A stretch of 64,000 nucleotides of DNA from NCBI GenBank assembly GCA_013115125.1, contig JABANN010000067.1, forward strand, positions 1-64,000. The letters are read 5' to 3'. Positions 12,466-22,699 of this stretch are shown here, piece after piece. The notes under the pieces are model-generated. The model saw only the letters and a list, made by a program, of their open reading frames with translations, made no database searches and was not told where the DNA came from. How positions within the stretch are numbered: position 1 is the stretch's first letter; the number at the start of each line of letters is the position of its first letter. A program made the position numbers and the translations under genes. Origin of the DNA: Perkinsus olseni (taxonomy: Eukaryota > Perkinsozoa > Perkinsida).

Positions 12466-13487
12466 GGAACAATCTACTTACTACAATTTACTTGGGCCGC
12501 GAGGTCCCAAGTAAACAACAAATCATTCCGGATATCGCTACGAGTCACATAAAGGATATCGCTACGACATAAAGTGCTTCTATTGCTCTGACCAGTTGGG
12601 CAACCTCGGAGCGTTGAATTCCGCGCGAAAGTCTACATCTTCTTTGTCGGGTTTCCTCCTTCCGTATGATAGACGGAAAAGACGGCATCAATTGAGTGAG
12701 CGATTCCCGTCAAATTTACTAGGCCGCGCGCAGTAGCGCGCATGCTAAGGCGTCGAGACATTCCCTGAAACACTCACGCCAGGATCCCCGACCAGCCGCG
12801 CGTTCTGTTGACGAAGTCATAAAATTCAATGTGCGAATTGCAAAGATGAGCCTGCCCCGGTCGACATCAACGCAGAAGGTCACCACTCGAGCAAACTGTC
12901 TTTAAGTATTATGCTGGGTTCCTCTAGCCGCTACTTATCATGAAAGGAGCCTCATCTGGCACCGCGAAGATACGTCTCTCGAAGATCACTCACTACGCGC
13001 AAATACAGAAGACAAGTCCAAGATGGGTTCTTGGAGGAATTCAATGAGAGAGAACATAACGCAGGAAGAGTTCGAGCGCTCGTTTCTAAATGTGCAACCT
13101 AACCTCTAGATGACATATTTCTCTGAACTCCAATAACTGATCACAAGGTAGTGCCACACTACCTAGGAGTAGGCCTGGACTACTTACCTACACTCGCACC
13201 TCCTGAAGTTATTCAGGATCTCTTCAGTAACTCCTCAGAAAAAGAATACTAGCTTACAACAGCTAATCAATCAGGCGAGCCACTCTCAATCGATATCCGA
13301 AAATGTGTATCACTGTTTTATCGTTTATTCGATGAGTGACACCTGATAAGAACTCCAAGGCTGCATCACAGTGCGCCCTTTCCGAGTCGACAGCAACAAA
13401 ACAAGCCTAAAGATGAAACCGGGAGCATTGCTTCATTTTGATCTCTGGGAGAGAAATCGCTCCAGATGAGGCATGCATGTTTGTGGA
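12466..13487. other. Spacer between members E and F
   Basis: About 1 kb without an open frame of 60 codons on either strand and without recognised motifs. A short direct repeat, GGATATCGCTACGA, occurs near 12530 and 12554. Nothing else seen. Confidence 0.6.
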
Positions 13488-15211
13488 TCAATCATTTTCC
13501 ACTTTCTTTTCCTCAACAACCCATTCTCCGCTGGAACTCCCGTCACCACTAACAGACTCAAAATGTGAACGCTCAGCTGAGTTCACAGCACGCTACCTTA
13601 GCTGTGGCGTTTCATGATCAGATACTGGCAGTGAATTGATACTGTTGGGCGTAATAGTTGGCGAGTCGGGCCTGGAGAAGTGTTACAACTTTTGTATAGA
13701 AATAAATACGGGCTGCCTAATCGGCCTAGCAAGCAGGCTCACATGGTGTTCTTCGATGCAGCAACCATTTCGGCTGGGTTCGATCCTTCGACCGTAGCTG
13801 CCTGGACAGAGGCTCTCAGGATCTGACTCGACATAACATCACATTATGCAATCCACATGAGCACTTCGTAAGAAGCCCACAATTTCTCCAAACTCGTTCA
13901 GCCAACCCTGCTCCTGTTGATATAGCTGTTCCACGTCAAGTAGGTGAGGGCATCCCCAGCTTTGCTTTTCTCCATCATTAAAGGTGTGGGTGCAGAACCA
14001 CTTCTGAATAACGGATAGTGTCGATGTATGTAGTCAAGGATGCCACTCGAGAGCTCCCGAGGCACCCACAACGCTTTTGCTAGGATCTTCGTGGTTCAGC
14101 AAGACAATCTTCAACCCCAAAGAATCCGATAGGAAAGTATCTGGGACCAAAAAGCAGAAATGCCAGATATCAGCCTCTAAATGTAAATGCTCACCCACCG
14201 CTTTTCCCTAGTAGATGGATATATGCGGCAAAACTTCTTTCTCCCTCGTCCTCTAAGCCTCCGGGGAAGACCGCTAGCTGAGGAAAGAACTTCTCCGAGA
14301 GAAGGTAGGGCTGCGACTAATGGGGCAAAAGGTTTGTGTGCGCGAAATCCACACTGAATCAAGAAAGAGAGTGCGCCATGGGAGGGCCCATCCACCTGGA
14401 ATTTACAGTTTCCCTTCCATGTTGGCGGGGACTTAAATTCGTCACCCGGATCATACTTTTGACGACCATCAAAGCGGACCTCATGCCACTCGGGCTTCAG
14501 GGGATTCGGGTCCTTTTCGACAACGTTAGCTCTAGCTCTGAATACCTGGGATTTTCGCTACGCAAGTAACCAGCGAGTATAGGTGGACACAGCACGCACC
14601 AATTTGTCTTCTTGGTCAAGCCAGCCAATCTCTTTCGTGAGATCAGATATTTTGGCGAAATCGTTCCATCCACGATTGAAGCCGGGATAGACCATTTGAG
14701 TACATGACTTTACCTACAGCAACATCCTCCGGAACCTTTCGAGAAAACTCGCGCTCCGGTTCCGTGCCGTTAGTAGAAGATAGTCCCCGCTTATGACGGC
14801 TGCCACGAATATTACGATAGACTTCCGAGGATGAATCAGATTAACCAGTTCGATCTCGAATTCCATATCACTACCGAGGGGGAAGTCGATCGAGGAGCCT
14901 GGGAGAGACACGAGTTTGTGCACACAGTAGACAGCAGGTTCCGCCAACTCACCTTTCTTCTCGGTGAAATTAATGAAGACGCCTACACCTTTTCCCTCTT
15001 TATTGGGTCCTCCGATAGGATACACTTTCACCTGGTGAGCATTCATTCCTCCAATTCCATTAGATTCATAATCAAAGATGTAGAGAATACTGGCCTTCTC
15101 AACAGTACAAGTACTCACTTGGAAGCAGAAAGAATCCGCTGCCATTACTGGGGATCTAATGCCGGATGTGCTCTGGTTGCTGGGGTCGACTTGAAACTCC
15201 ATCGAGGACAT
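13488..15211 (-). CDS. Double MATH-domain protein, array member F (acidic-tail type)
   Basis: Start ATG at 15211 (MSSMEFQVDPSNQ, SPVMAADSFCFQ). Exons at 15035-14960 (VKVYPIGGPNKEGKGVGVF), 14900-14820 (SSIDFPLGSDMEFEIELVN), 14710-14595 (MVYPGFNRGWNDFAK, GWLDQEDKL), linker exon 14545-14393, 14285-14200 (LAVFPGGLEDEGE, AAYIHLLGK), 14130-14070 (LKIVLLNHEDPSKSVV), 14010-13880 (QKWFCTHTF, SWGCPHLLDV, GWLNEFGEI), 13840-13755 (ILRASVQAATVEGSNPAE), a Ser/Pro-rich exon near 13675-13600 (DSPTITPNSINSLP) and a last exon with GEWVVEEKKVEND, stop at 13488. Layout and tail match member C, so C and F form one subfamily. No nuclear signal of the KRxKLE kind is present. Partner proteins are unknown. Confidence 0.75.
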
Positions 15212-16343
15212 GGAATAAGACCTTGGATGCCGCTACAAAGACAGTTAGGATTCCGACCACCAAACCCTGTGGTCAAGCTCTGTTTGGGAACTCGATAGCA
15301 CGCGTGTAAGGCGTTGTATCGTCTTCAGTACGCATGCGAGTGTTTAAACCTTAGTTTCTGGCGAGAATAACGACAGAAGACTCCAGTTCGGCTGCATTCG
15401 CGGGTCCACTAGATAACCATTTTCCTGATTGGGGATCCAAGCAGCGGTTCAGCTGGTCCACTAGAGAGAACCGTCACCCTGTGTACGTGTTCAAGAGTCT
15501 CCATGAGGTAAGCGCAACAAAGACGAGTCAGCTAGGAACCATGAGGTATTGAGACACCTCAGACCTTAGCAAAGCCGGTAGCTCTAGTTGGCATCAGCTA
15601 GCTCTACTGATCGTCGTCAAGTTGATTAGATCCTACATAGAGTTGAAGGAGTGAGAATCACAGTCAATGTGAAGCTCTCGGTACAGAGTCTGCGAGGCAG
15701 AGATCAGCAGTATCGAACAAGAAGGTAGCAGCCTCACATTGTAAGGCGTAGAAGACCGGGTAATCACACAGCTACCATACCCTACACGCATGTGCCCTCG
15801 GCAGCGAATACGCCAATAATTCTGCCACGAGTAACGGTCACAAATGCAGTCAACAGCGGATGAATTTCATGATTTCGGCACGGGAAAAATTCACACGTCG
15901 ACCAGGGATACTTAGAAGCCATGTTCTGGATGGGTCGCTAGTCGATGTACTAGTCAGTATTGGCTGGACGATCAAAGCAACGGCTAAAGTCCACGACCGC
16001 ATTTGACACGGCATCGTAATGCAGCGGCCTAGCATGCAGAGGACCAGCCAGCGGCACCTGCCGGATGCATGAACTATTTGAAAATCGCACAGACCAGCGA
16101 TAGATACTATATGAGCGGACACTTTCGCGACGCTACAGAAGTCGCTGAGATTCGTGTCGCAGAATAAAACACAGGCAGCGTATCTCTCGTAGGTAACTCT
16201 TGTTGGATGGAACTTAATGACCGTGCCAAAGTGGGAAAACGCATATGGGGAACTCAAAGCCGTATTTCACTGTAACTGATGAATCTATGAATGGAAGAGG
16301 AATCGGATAATCCGATTCGGATTGGAGTCTGACAAAATGCGCT
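15212..16343. other. Spacer between members F and G
   Basis: A minus-strand open stretch of about 135 codons lies at 15850-16257, but it shows no domain, no splice context and no resemblance to the MATH units. I regard it as probably non-coding. Nothing else seen. Confidence 0.45.
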
Positions 16344-17606
16344 TCACTCTTTCTTCACTCTCTTAGCCGACGACTCGACAGTATCCACAGCTGCTCTCCT
16401 CGCGGAACCGTTTGTGATGCTCGACCTGAGAGATAAGTATTGAGGATTCTTCGAGAGCCCACTCTGCTGCAGCATTGCCCATCAGGCACGGGACTGCCCG
16501 CGATTCTTCGCGGATATCCAAGTCGAGCAGAGAATGCCGAGGAATCTATAGGGCTCATTGCTGTCAACGCCAGTGCGTCATGAAGTACATCCTCCCAACT
16601 TACCGCTCTCCCCTAAACTGGAACTCCAGCGGGTTCGGACCTTCATCCAGAGAGGGGGACACGGAGGCTCTAAGAACCTGTACCATGCAAACGACCCCGA
16701 ATGGATACGACCACCAACTTAGCGTTAAGTAGCTACGACTACGCGAGAGACTTACTATCTTTCCTTTCACATTAAGCCAACCGAGAGCTTCATTTCTGAT
16801 CTCGCTTAGGAGTACCAGAGCAGGGCAGCCCCAACTTTGACCAATGCCATCGAAGGTGTGGATAGCAGTCCAGGTCTGAGACGTGAATATAATGACTGGC
16901 CAGCTACGTGTGTCGGCATCTGAGATCTGTCGACATATGACAGCTGTCTGAGCATGTGTGAGCTGATCTATATGTCGGTATTCTTTGCTGCCACTTGCTG
17001 CCGCGAATAAGGACTCAGCGGGTAAGTATCAGCCAACGCCAGAGCGGCGCATGGAAGTGGGAAGCCAGCGTAATGAACTCGGCAGATGCTCTTATACAAA
17101 CTCCCGCAAACTGAAATCGCCTGAACAAGCTTACAATTGTTTTCTGCTCATCTTTGTGATTCAGTAGCTTCACTTTGAGCTTGGCGCTATTATTGGATGA
17201 TCCCAGGGAACCTAACTGGCAGTTGCACACGGGAAAGCTTGCTACTCTGTATCAACCGCACTACCCCGTGGGAGATGTTTCTCAATCTTGCAACGCTAGC
17301 GCCGTCGAGTGTGCTTTAATCATTGCATGCCACTTTTTAGCTCACCTCGAGTTCCTAGCAGATGGATGTAGGCGGCAAGATACAGCTGCCCATCCAGGAT
17401 GGGCCATCCTCAGGTCTGATACCGCCAGGGAACACTGCCACCTGACAACCTAATGATAGGGGCTGCAGGGAACTATTACAGGGGATCACCTGGAATTTAT
17501 AGTTTCCCTTCCATGACGGTGGGGACTTGAATTCATCACCCGGATCATACTCTTGTCGGCCATCAAAGCGGACCTCATGCCACTCGGGGCTCACGGGTTT
17601 CGAACC

Positions 17607-17733
17607 TGTGAGAACTGTTACGTCTCTTTTTGTGTAGTTGTCTCCATTTGTGTGTGGAGCACCCTTTAGCCTGACGCTAGCACGCTAGTGGGGTTGCCAC
17701 ACTGTATATAGATAGTTAAGTTCAGACTTGTCA
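17607..17733. repeat. Left terminal inverted repeat of the Gag element
   Basis: 127 bases, reverse-complementary to 19178-19336 apart from an extra block of about 32 bases in the right copy. Begins TGTGAGAACTGTTACG. Confidence 0.9.
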
Positions 17734-17791
17734 GCACTGTGTGTGTTGAGTTATCCTTCAAGCGGCCTATCTACTCGGCAACTTCCTCCAC

Positions 17792-19180
17792 ATGGCGCTC
17801 CACGATGGGTTACGACCAGCTTTCTTGGAACTCGCCGAGTCGGTTACAGAGGCGATCTTTCTGAAGGACAAGGAGGTTAACTTAGGAAGGGTTCCGGAGA
17901 AGTTCATTAATGATGTGGTTAATATTGTTTCTGCGAGTAGTGACCCAGTTGAGTGGGCCAATTTGGAGAAAGCAGTAACAGGTGGCCTTCCGGAAGTTGT
18001 GCAACTGATTTTCGGTACCGTCGACGAATTGCCTGGCATACTTCCTGTTTTCGGTCAGTTCGGACCTTACGTTCTGCCATCGATCGCTGATCAAGTGGCT
18101 GACAAGGTGGACGTGTCTGAGGATGGTATGAGGGTACTCCGAGTTAATAAGATCAATGCGTCCCGTACGCTAACTACTGATGTTCATAGTGTATTTGTTC
18201 CGGGATTTGCTGATCGTTGGAAGTCGATGGCTAGACACCTTGCTGCTGCTAAAGCCGAAGAAGCTGAGAAATTGAAGGTGAAGCAGCCTACCGGTGGAGA
18301 TTACGTGATGAAGAAGGAGGATGGCCAAGACTTACAAATTGAGGATTTGAGAGTGAAACGCCAGGACGAGGTGGTATTACCCTATGAGGTGAAGAAGATG
18401 ACTCGTGCTGAGTTAGGTGTTATGCTTAAAGAAGTTGATCGGGTACCTGTTAGTACTGATACTATCTTTCATGGTCTCAGCGATGGCACGAAGTCCCTCA
18501 GCAGATTTCATGTGGAAGTTGATGATATGGCTACGCGTCGGCATTGGGGTGCTGCACACGTATTCCATTATCTTTCGCGTGTTATTGAGAGGTCGTTGTG
18601 GACTCTGATTGACGTTAAGGTCAAGAATGATTTGGATATATCAAGTTATGTGGAAGGGGTTCGCTTGGTATGGTCTAACTTACAAACAGTTTGTGGTGGT
18701 ACAGTTGAGGCTGAGAAGTTGCTGACTCAGATGCTGGTACTATCACAGAAGCCGAGTGAGTCTACTATGAGTTACCTCTCAAGAGTCTCGGAGTATAGGC
18801 TCCAATGTCAAGCAGCCAATGTCGCCCACTGTGATGATGACTCGTATTATCAGGTGTTGTCGAGACGGGGTATGCTTTCGCCGACTCTCGCTACTCAGAG
18901 TACTATGTTGGTAGCGCCTGATTGGGTGACATGGGTCAGGGGTGTGGCTATGCTGGAGCAGCGACTTGGCGCCATAGTGAAGAAGGAGATTGCTAGCGCG
19001 GCGAAGGGCGCTAAGGATGGTAGGGTTGCTTCACCTGTCATTGATTTGACCGCTGCCCAGGTCAATGACGACTCTGCTGAGGGTGGAAAGACGAGTGGTG
19101 CAGCGGGGTCCAGTAGGAGTACTTCAATGAACAAGAAGTGTTATTGTTGTGGGAAGCTTGGGCATTTAGCACGGGACTGA
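17792..19180 (+). CDS. Gag-like protein of the inverted-repeat element
   Basis: A single uninterrupted frame of 462 codons inside the element, opposite in orientation to the host MATH gene. The protein has no signal peptide. It contains a central helical region resembling retrotransposon Gag capsid (around residues 225-400, including a YLSRVSEYRLQCQ helix of the kind seen in Gag proteins that carry retrotrans_gag domains), a charged Ala/Lys-rich segment, and a zinc-knuckle-like C-terminus (KCYCCGKLGHLARD). Gag packages element RNA in cytoplasmic particles. No pol frame follows. The assignment rests on the zinc-knuckle type ending and overall layout; the capsid fold is inferred, not proven. 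Confidence 0.7.
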   Translation: MALHDGLRPAFLELAESVTEAIFLKDKEVNLGRVPEKFINDVVNIVSASSDPVEWANLEKAVTGGLPEVVQLIFGTVDELPGILPVFGQFGPYVLPSIADQVADKVDVSEDGMRVLRVNKINASRTLTTDVHSVFVPGFADRWKSMARHLAAAKAEEAEKLKVKQPTGGDYVMKKEDGQDLQIEDLRVKRQDEVVLPYEVKKMTRAELGVMLKEVDRVPVSTDTIFHGLSDGTKSLSRFHVEVDDMATRRHWGAAHVFHYLSRVIERSLWTLIDVKVKNDLDISSYVEGVRLVWSNLQTVCGGTVEAEKLLTQMLVLSQKPSESTMSYLSRVSEYRLQCQAANVAHCDDDSYYQVLSRRGMLSPTLATQSTMLVAPDWVTWVRGVAMLEQRLGAIVKKEIASAAKGAKDGRVASPVIDLTAAQVNDDSAEGGKTSGAAGSSRSTSMNKKCYCCGKLGHLARD

Positions 19181-19336
19181 CAAGTCTGAACTTAACTATC
19201 TATATACAGTGTGGCAACCCCACTAGCGTGCTAGCGTCAGGCTAAAGGGTGCTCCAGTGGAGCAAGTGGAGCAAGTGGAGCAGCTCCACACACAAATGGA
19301 GACAACTACACAAAAAGAGACGTAACAGTTCTCACA
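19178..19336. repeat. Right terminal inverted repeat of the Gag element
   Basis: 159 bases. Inverted copy of the left repeat, longer because of three tandem TGGAGCAAG-like units (about 19252-19285) that the left repeat lacks. The gag-like frame runs up to its inner edge. Confidence 0.9.
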
Positions 19337-20215
19337 GAACCCCATCCTACAGTGTGGGCTCTAGCTCTGAATACCTAGAAAGACGGCAGGCTCTATCGCG
19401 ATTAGTGCGGCTCGAATCGCAGAACAGTAGTGTACGAACATTCACAGGAGTAAAAGCAGAAGCAATATAAATGAGAATCCAGTTAGTTGATGCTGTTTCT
19501 CATCAGAGTGCGACCATTAGCCATCTTTAGCATAGAAAACGAAGAAGAATGCTCATTAGAATACCAATTTGCCGTCCTTGTCGAGCCAACCATTCTCCTT
19601 CGTGAGTTGTGAATTCTCGACGAATTCATCATATCCCCAACTCAGGCTAGGGTACACAAACCGGGCATAAGACTCTACCTACGGTGCAAGAGCGACCCAT
19701 CCTTCAACACACATCATCAGCGGGTGCATCACAAATAAGCTAGCCCCCCTCAGAGGAGGATCGCACGCTGATGGCAGGCCGTCTCTAGTCAGGAATTATT
19801 ACAATGGACGCTCGAGGGTTGCTATGATTAAGCAGATCGACTTCGACCTTCACTTTGTGGCCGAGAGGAAAGAGGTCCACGCTGGCTGAAATCGAGGACC
19901 TCTACGCTCACGTTTCAGCGTGAGAGGGAAACACAGTAATACAAGAGGCAGAAAGCCAGCTCGGGTGCCATACCAGTCCTTTGATGGAAACTCGTGTATA
20001 CACCCAAAAAAGCGTGCCTTGTGTTACCCCGACCAAGGTGCACCCTAACCTGATCATCAAAGGGCGCTCGTGCTCGATATGCTCGGTGTACATTCCGATA
20101 CAGATAACTTGGCATGAAAAATTACGCAGAAGTTGAAGCAATCCGCCTCCGTCATCGGAGAAGTGCAAAGCGGCTTGGACTGGCCAGGGTCGACTCTAAA
20201 CTCTGCCAAGGACAT

Positions 20216-20997
20216 GAAAGGATACAACTGATACTTTACTCAGACGATAAGTATCACAAGAGATGAGCGCCGCATCCGCCAAGTAGACCAACCGCGCTTG
20301 GTAGCGACCTCACAAATTTGTAGGTGTAGAAAACCAGGTGATTAGGCGTCTGGGACGCCGGACTTCCACATGCCGCTCGATGAAAAAAATTCCCCCTACG
20401 TCGAAGTTGAGAGCTTGTTCGGCCGGTTTACTCGGCGCTGTCTTCCGAGACGGAGGAAGGCAGTGGCTAGTAGGTGCACGGTAGTGCACTCGAAGGCCAC
20501 AGCGACGTGTAGCGTACACCAATTCTAGTTGAATTTTCGATCGTTTCGTTGACCTCTCGCCCACCCTGGTAATCTGGTCTGACCGTCTCTTGATTCATCA
20601 GTGAATGACCCATCACTACCGCCGAGTACGCAGGTACGTCCTGCGGCCTTCGGGCCTGCGCCCCACGATCAGGGAGGAAGAGAGCCGGGTAACACATAGC
20701 AACATCACACTTACGGTCGGAACCGTAAGCAGTCACTGACTCGTAACTGCGCTTAACGTGTTGAACACGAGTGGAATGTTAACCGAATGGATGATGGTGA
20801 GATGAGCCACGTCGACACAGGCATATTTCGCCACTGGGCAGTGTTCAGCAAGGAACTTTTCTATAGGCTATAGGCTGCCCGATATCTGGGTTAATTTGAA
20901 ATACTACCCGACAAGTGAATAGATGGTTGAAAAGAATAAAATCAAATCAAATCAGAGGATCATCTAGACAGGCTAATTCATCCAGATGGTGGCTCAA
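20216..20997. other. Spacer with a possible MATH-exon scrap
   Basis: Upstream region of member G. Around 20280-20310 a minus-strand segment (RARLVYLAD) recalls the start of the MATH exon carrying RLVYPGL, perhaps a relic of a further unit. Nothing else recognised. Confidence 0.35.
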
Positions 20998-21456
20998 CTA
21001 AGTAGGGAAGACCGGTCTCGTACAAAGCGGACAGATGCTCGAGTGTTGTCTGAGCCACACTGAGAAAATAGCATGACGAACGGAGTCGGCAGCAGTTCGA
21101 CTCACCGTCTATACATTCCTTATGGTATACGTGCTTGCACGGAAGAATTTGACATAAGTCTGCCCCCTCGAAGTGAGCCAAGCATATAGCACAGCTGGAA
21201 GGAAACGACTTCTAATGTTCTAGGCTAAACATTTTCACCTCTTTTCGCTGCGGCAATCGAGAGGCACGCTACCATACGGCAGAAGTCGCACATGGCTCTG
21301 CTGCTTCGTCGGCTCATCCTCCTCGGCAGTGCTATAACGAAGCGTTCCCGCATATCCGACGGTGCAGACTTACTCATGTTCTCTGGTTCTCCCATTCTCT
21401 TGATGGCGATGTCTCCTGAAATCTCTCATAGCGTGACGTGTAGCCAGTCGCACCAT
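20998..21456 (-). CDS. Small RING-H2 finger protein (probable E3 ubiquitin ligase)
   Basis: Three exons can be joined with canonical junctions. The start is ATG at 21456, preceded in frame by a stop, reading MVRLATRHAMRDFRRHRHQ. A 42-base intron (GTAAGTCT...TATAG) follows, then an acidic segment (DTAEEDEPTKQQ), a second intron ending TTCCAG, then CAICLAHFEGADLCQILPCK and HVYHKECID, a third intron, and VWLRQHSSICPLCTRPVFPT with stop at 20998. The Cys/His order CxxC...CxHxxxHxxC... then CPLC fits a RING-H2 domain at the C-terminus. Such domains bind E2 enzymes and promote ubiquitin transfer. The protein would be about 110 residues, short for the family, with no transmembrane segment seen. Its position beside MATH genes is suggestive, because MATH proteins often serve as substrate adaptors, but a link is only inference. 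Confidence 0.8.
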
Positions 21457-21822
21457 TCTGAAAGGGTTCACGCCAGTGCGCACATATCTCAATCAGGAAT
21501 GCAACAGGCTCTTCTGAGACTCCTCACACAAATTGTGGAATCTCATTCCTTGTCGCTGGCCTCCAGAATACTGGCCAATCGACTAAGTAGATGAACCCCG
21601 GGCTACATGTACACCCCTCCACAAATTCTTAGCATAAGTGGTGTGCGACCCCTAATACGTTCATCGAGTCGAATTGGGATCTGAAATTTCAGTATAACAC
21701 CCTACTAGATCCTGTACACCTCTCCGCCAACGCCTATGATCTCACTCTACCGACCCACAGAGATCCAGCTTAACCTCACTTTTTCAACTCCACACAATCT
21801 TAGCATGATGAGCTAGCACTCC

Positions 21823-22075
21823 AGATGAGCTATCTCTATACACCCTGTGAGAGAACGATACTAAAGCAATTGTATTGTGTGCGGTTCTGTCTCTCTGTGT
21901 GGCTCTGTCTGCCGTATCCAAAAGGCTGAGCTAAGCTTAAGTGTTCCTATATTGCTAAGTAATCATTAAATAAGTTAACCCTCAACTTTTGGGGTATTGT
22001 GTTATTTATCAATGGTCACGCCTACTGCAAGTTCCTCTGACACACCCCTCAGGGGTGTATAGAGATAGCTCATCT
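21823..22075. mobile_element. MITE-like element with terminal inverted repeats
   Basis: AGATGAGCTATCTCTATACA at 21823 onward recurs in reverse complement ending at 22075 (TGTATAGAGATAGCTCATCT). The matching ends are about 24 bases and enclose about 250 bases, AT-rich in the middle, without coding capacity. Size and ends fit a non-autonomous DNA transposon. No clear target duplication was found, so the superfamily is unknown. Confidence 0.6.
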
Positions 22076-22369
22076 ATAAGCCTCCATAGTAAGTACCATC
22101 TCATGACGGCTTCGATCACTTCAGACCACGGAGTTTCCGAATCAATGCAGGACCTACGAGCGCAGTCCGCCAGTCGCGTAGCTCGACAGTTGAGTCGGAC
22201 ACACCAAATGCATATGACAACCAGTCCAAGGTAGGGAGCCTTGTCAAGAGCAGTTCTCCACAGGGGAGGCTGTGGTCTGAGAAGAAAATGCTGGGACGAA
22301 ACAAAGCGACCATCATGAATACAACACTGCTGGAGGTATCAGATGAGCGCCAACTCTGCTTACCTTCCA

Positions 22370-22625
22370 GCCTCCCGTTCCCCATCAACATGTAAGACGA
22401 TAATCATGGCGGGAGCAAGAGAACTAGAAGGAAAGAGAGGCTCCTCAGGAGCCGGATACGATACGATTATACATTCCATATAGCTGACATTCCCGGACTC
22501 CAAACGGAAACAGGGGAAGCGATTCGGAGCCCTGGGATGGTCCTCATCATCCACCGCAAACGTCGAAGAGTTCAATCCGAAAAATGCATATCCGGGGAGT
22601 GCCAAGACTAACTCGGCATCCGACT
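22370..22625 (-). CDS. Candidate exon of unknown gene
   Basis: An open stretch bounded by AG (CTTCTAG before SDAELVLALPGYAFF) and GT (GEREAGR followed by GTAAGCAG) encodes about 85 residues, including FPCFRLESGNVSYMECIIVS and SSLAPAMIIVLHVD. Composition looks coding. It lies just 3' of the LicD stop and could be an alternative 3' exon of that gene or part of a separate small gene. Not recognised. Confidence 0.35.
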
Positions 22626-22699
22626 AGAAGTACAGAGCCTGGTGAGGGAAAGCATGCCACATTAAATGCGCCACATTCATGAAGGCCGGCTCAACTGAC

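Larger units (their letters stand above)
17607..19336 (+). mobile_element. Gag-only element with inverted terminal repeats (LTR-retrotransposon-related fossil)
   Basis: About 1.73 kb, inserted in the linker exon of member G. The ends are TGTGAGAACTG and CAGTTCTCACA, that is TG...CA, flanked by a perfect 5-bp duplication GAACC at 17602-17606 and 19337-19341, as expected of integrase-mediated insertion. The terminal repeats (17607-17733 and 19178-19336) are in inverted orientation, which is not the usual LTR arrangement. Between them lies one gag-like reading frame and no recognisable protease, reverse transcriptase or integrase, so it is incomplete and could move only with enzymes from elsewhere. 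The two repeats are nearly identical apart from an extra block of about 32 bases in the right one, and the duplication is perfect, so the insertion looks young. Confidence 0.8.
16344..20215 (-). pseudogene. Double MATH gene, array member G, interrupted by a Gag-bearing element
   Basis: Start ATG at 20215 (MSLAEFRVDPGQSK). Exons at 20070-19985 (VRVHLGRGNTRHAFLGVY), 19895-19805 (VDLFPLGHKVKVEVDLLN), 19680-19560 (FVYPSLSWGYDEF, ENGWLDKDGKL), the linker exon split between 19380-19337 and 17606-17487 by the inserted element, 17445-17340 (VAVFPGGIRPEDG), 17200-17135 (LKVKLLNHKDEQKTIV), 16880-16755 (QTWTAIHTF, SWGCPALVLL), 16685-16600 (VLRASVSPSLDEGPNP) and a last exon ending SSAKRVKKE, stop at 16344. 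Removing the element and one copy of its 5-bp duplication leaves the linker exon in frame, so that exon was open when hit. A separate insertion of about 14 bases in the exon near 17400 (a repeated GGATGG/CCCATCC block) shifts its frame, so the host gene now looks dead. Confidence 0.7.

Noticed and set aside
15850-16257. Minus-strand frame of about 135 codons between members F and G
   Set aside because: No motif and no likeness to the MATH units; probably a chance opening.
17607-19336. DNA transposon with inverted repeats
   Set aside because: No transposase; the frame is gag-like, the ends are TG...CA and the duplication is 5 bp, which fits retroelement integration better.
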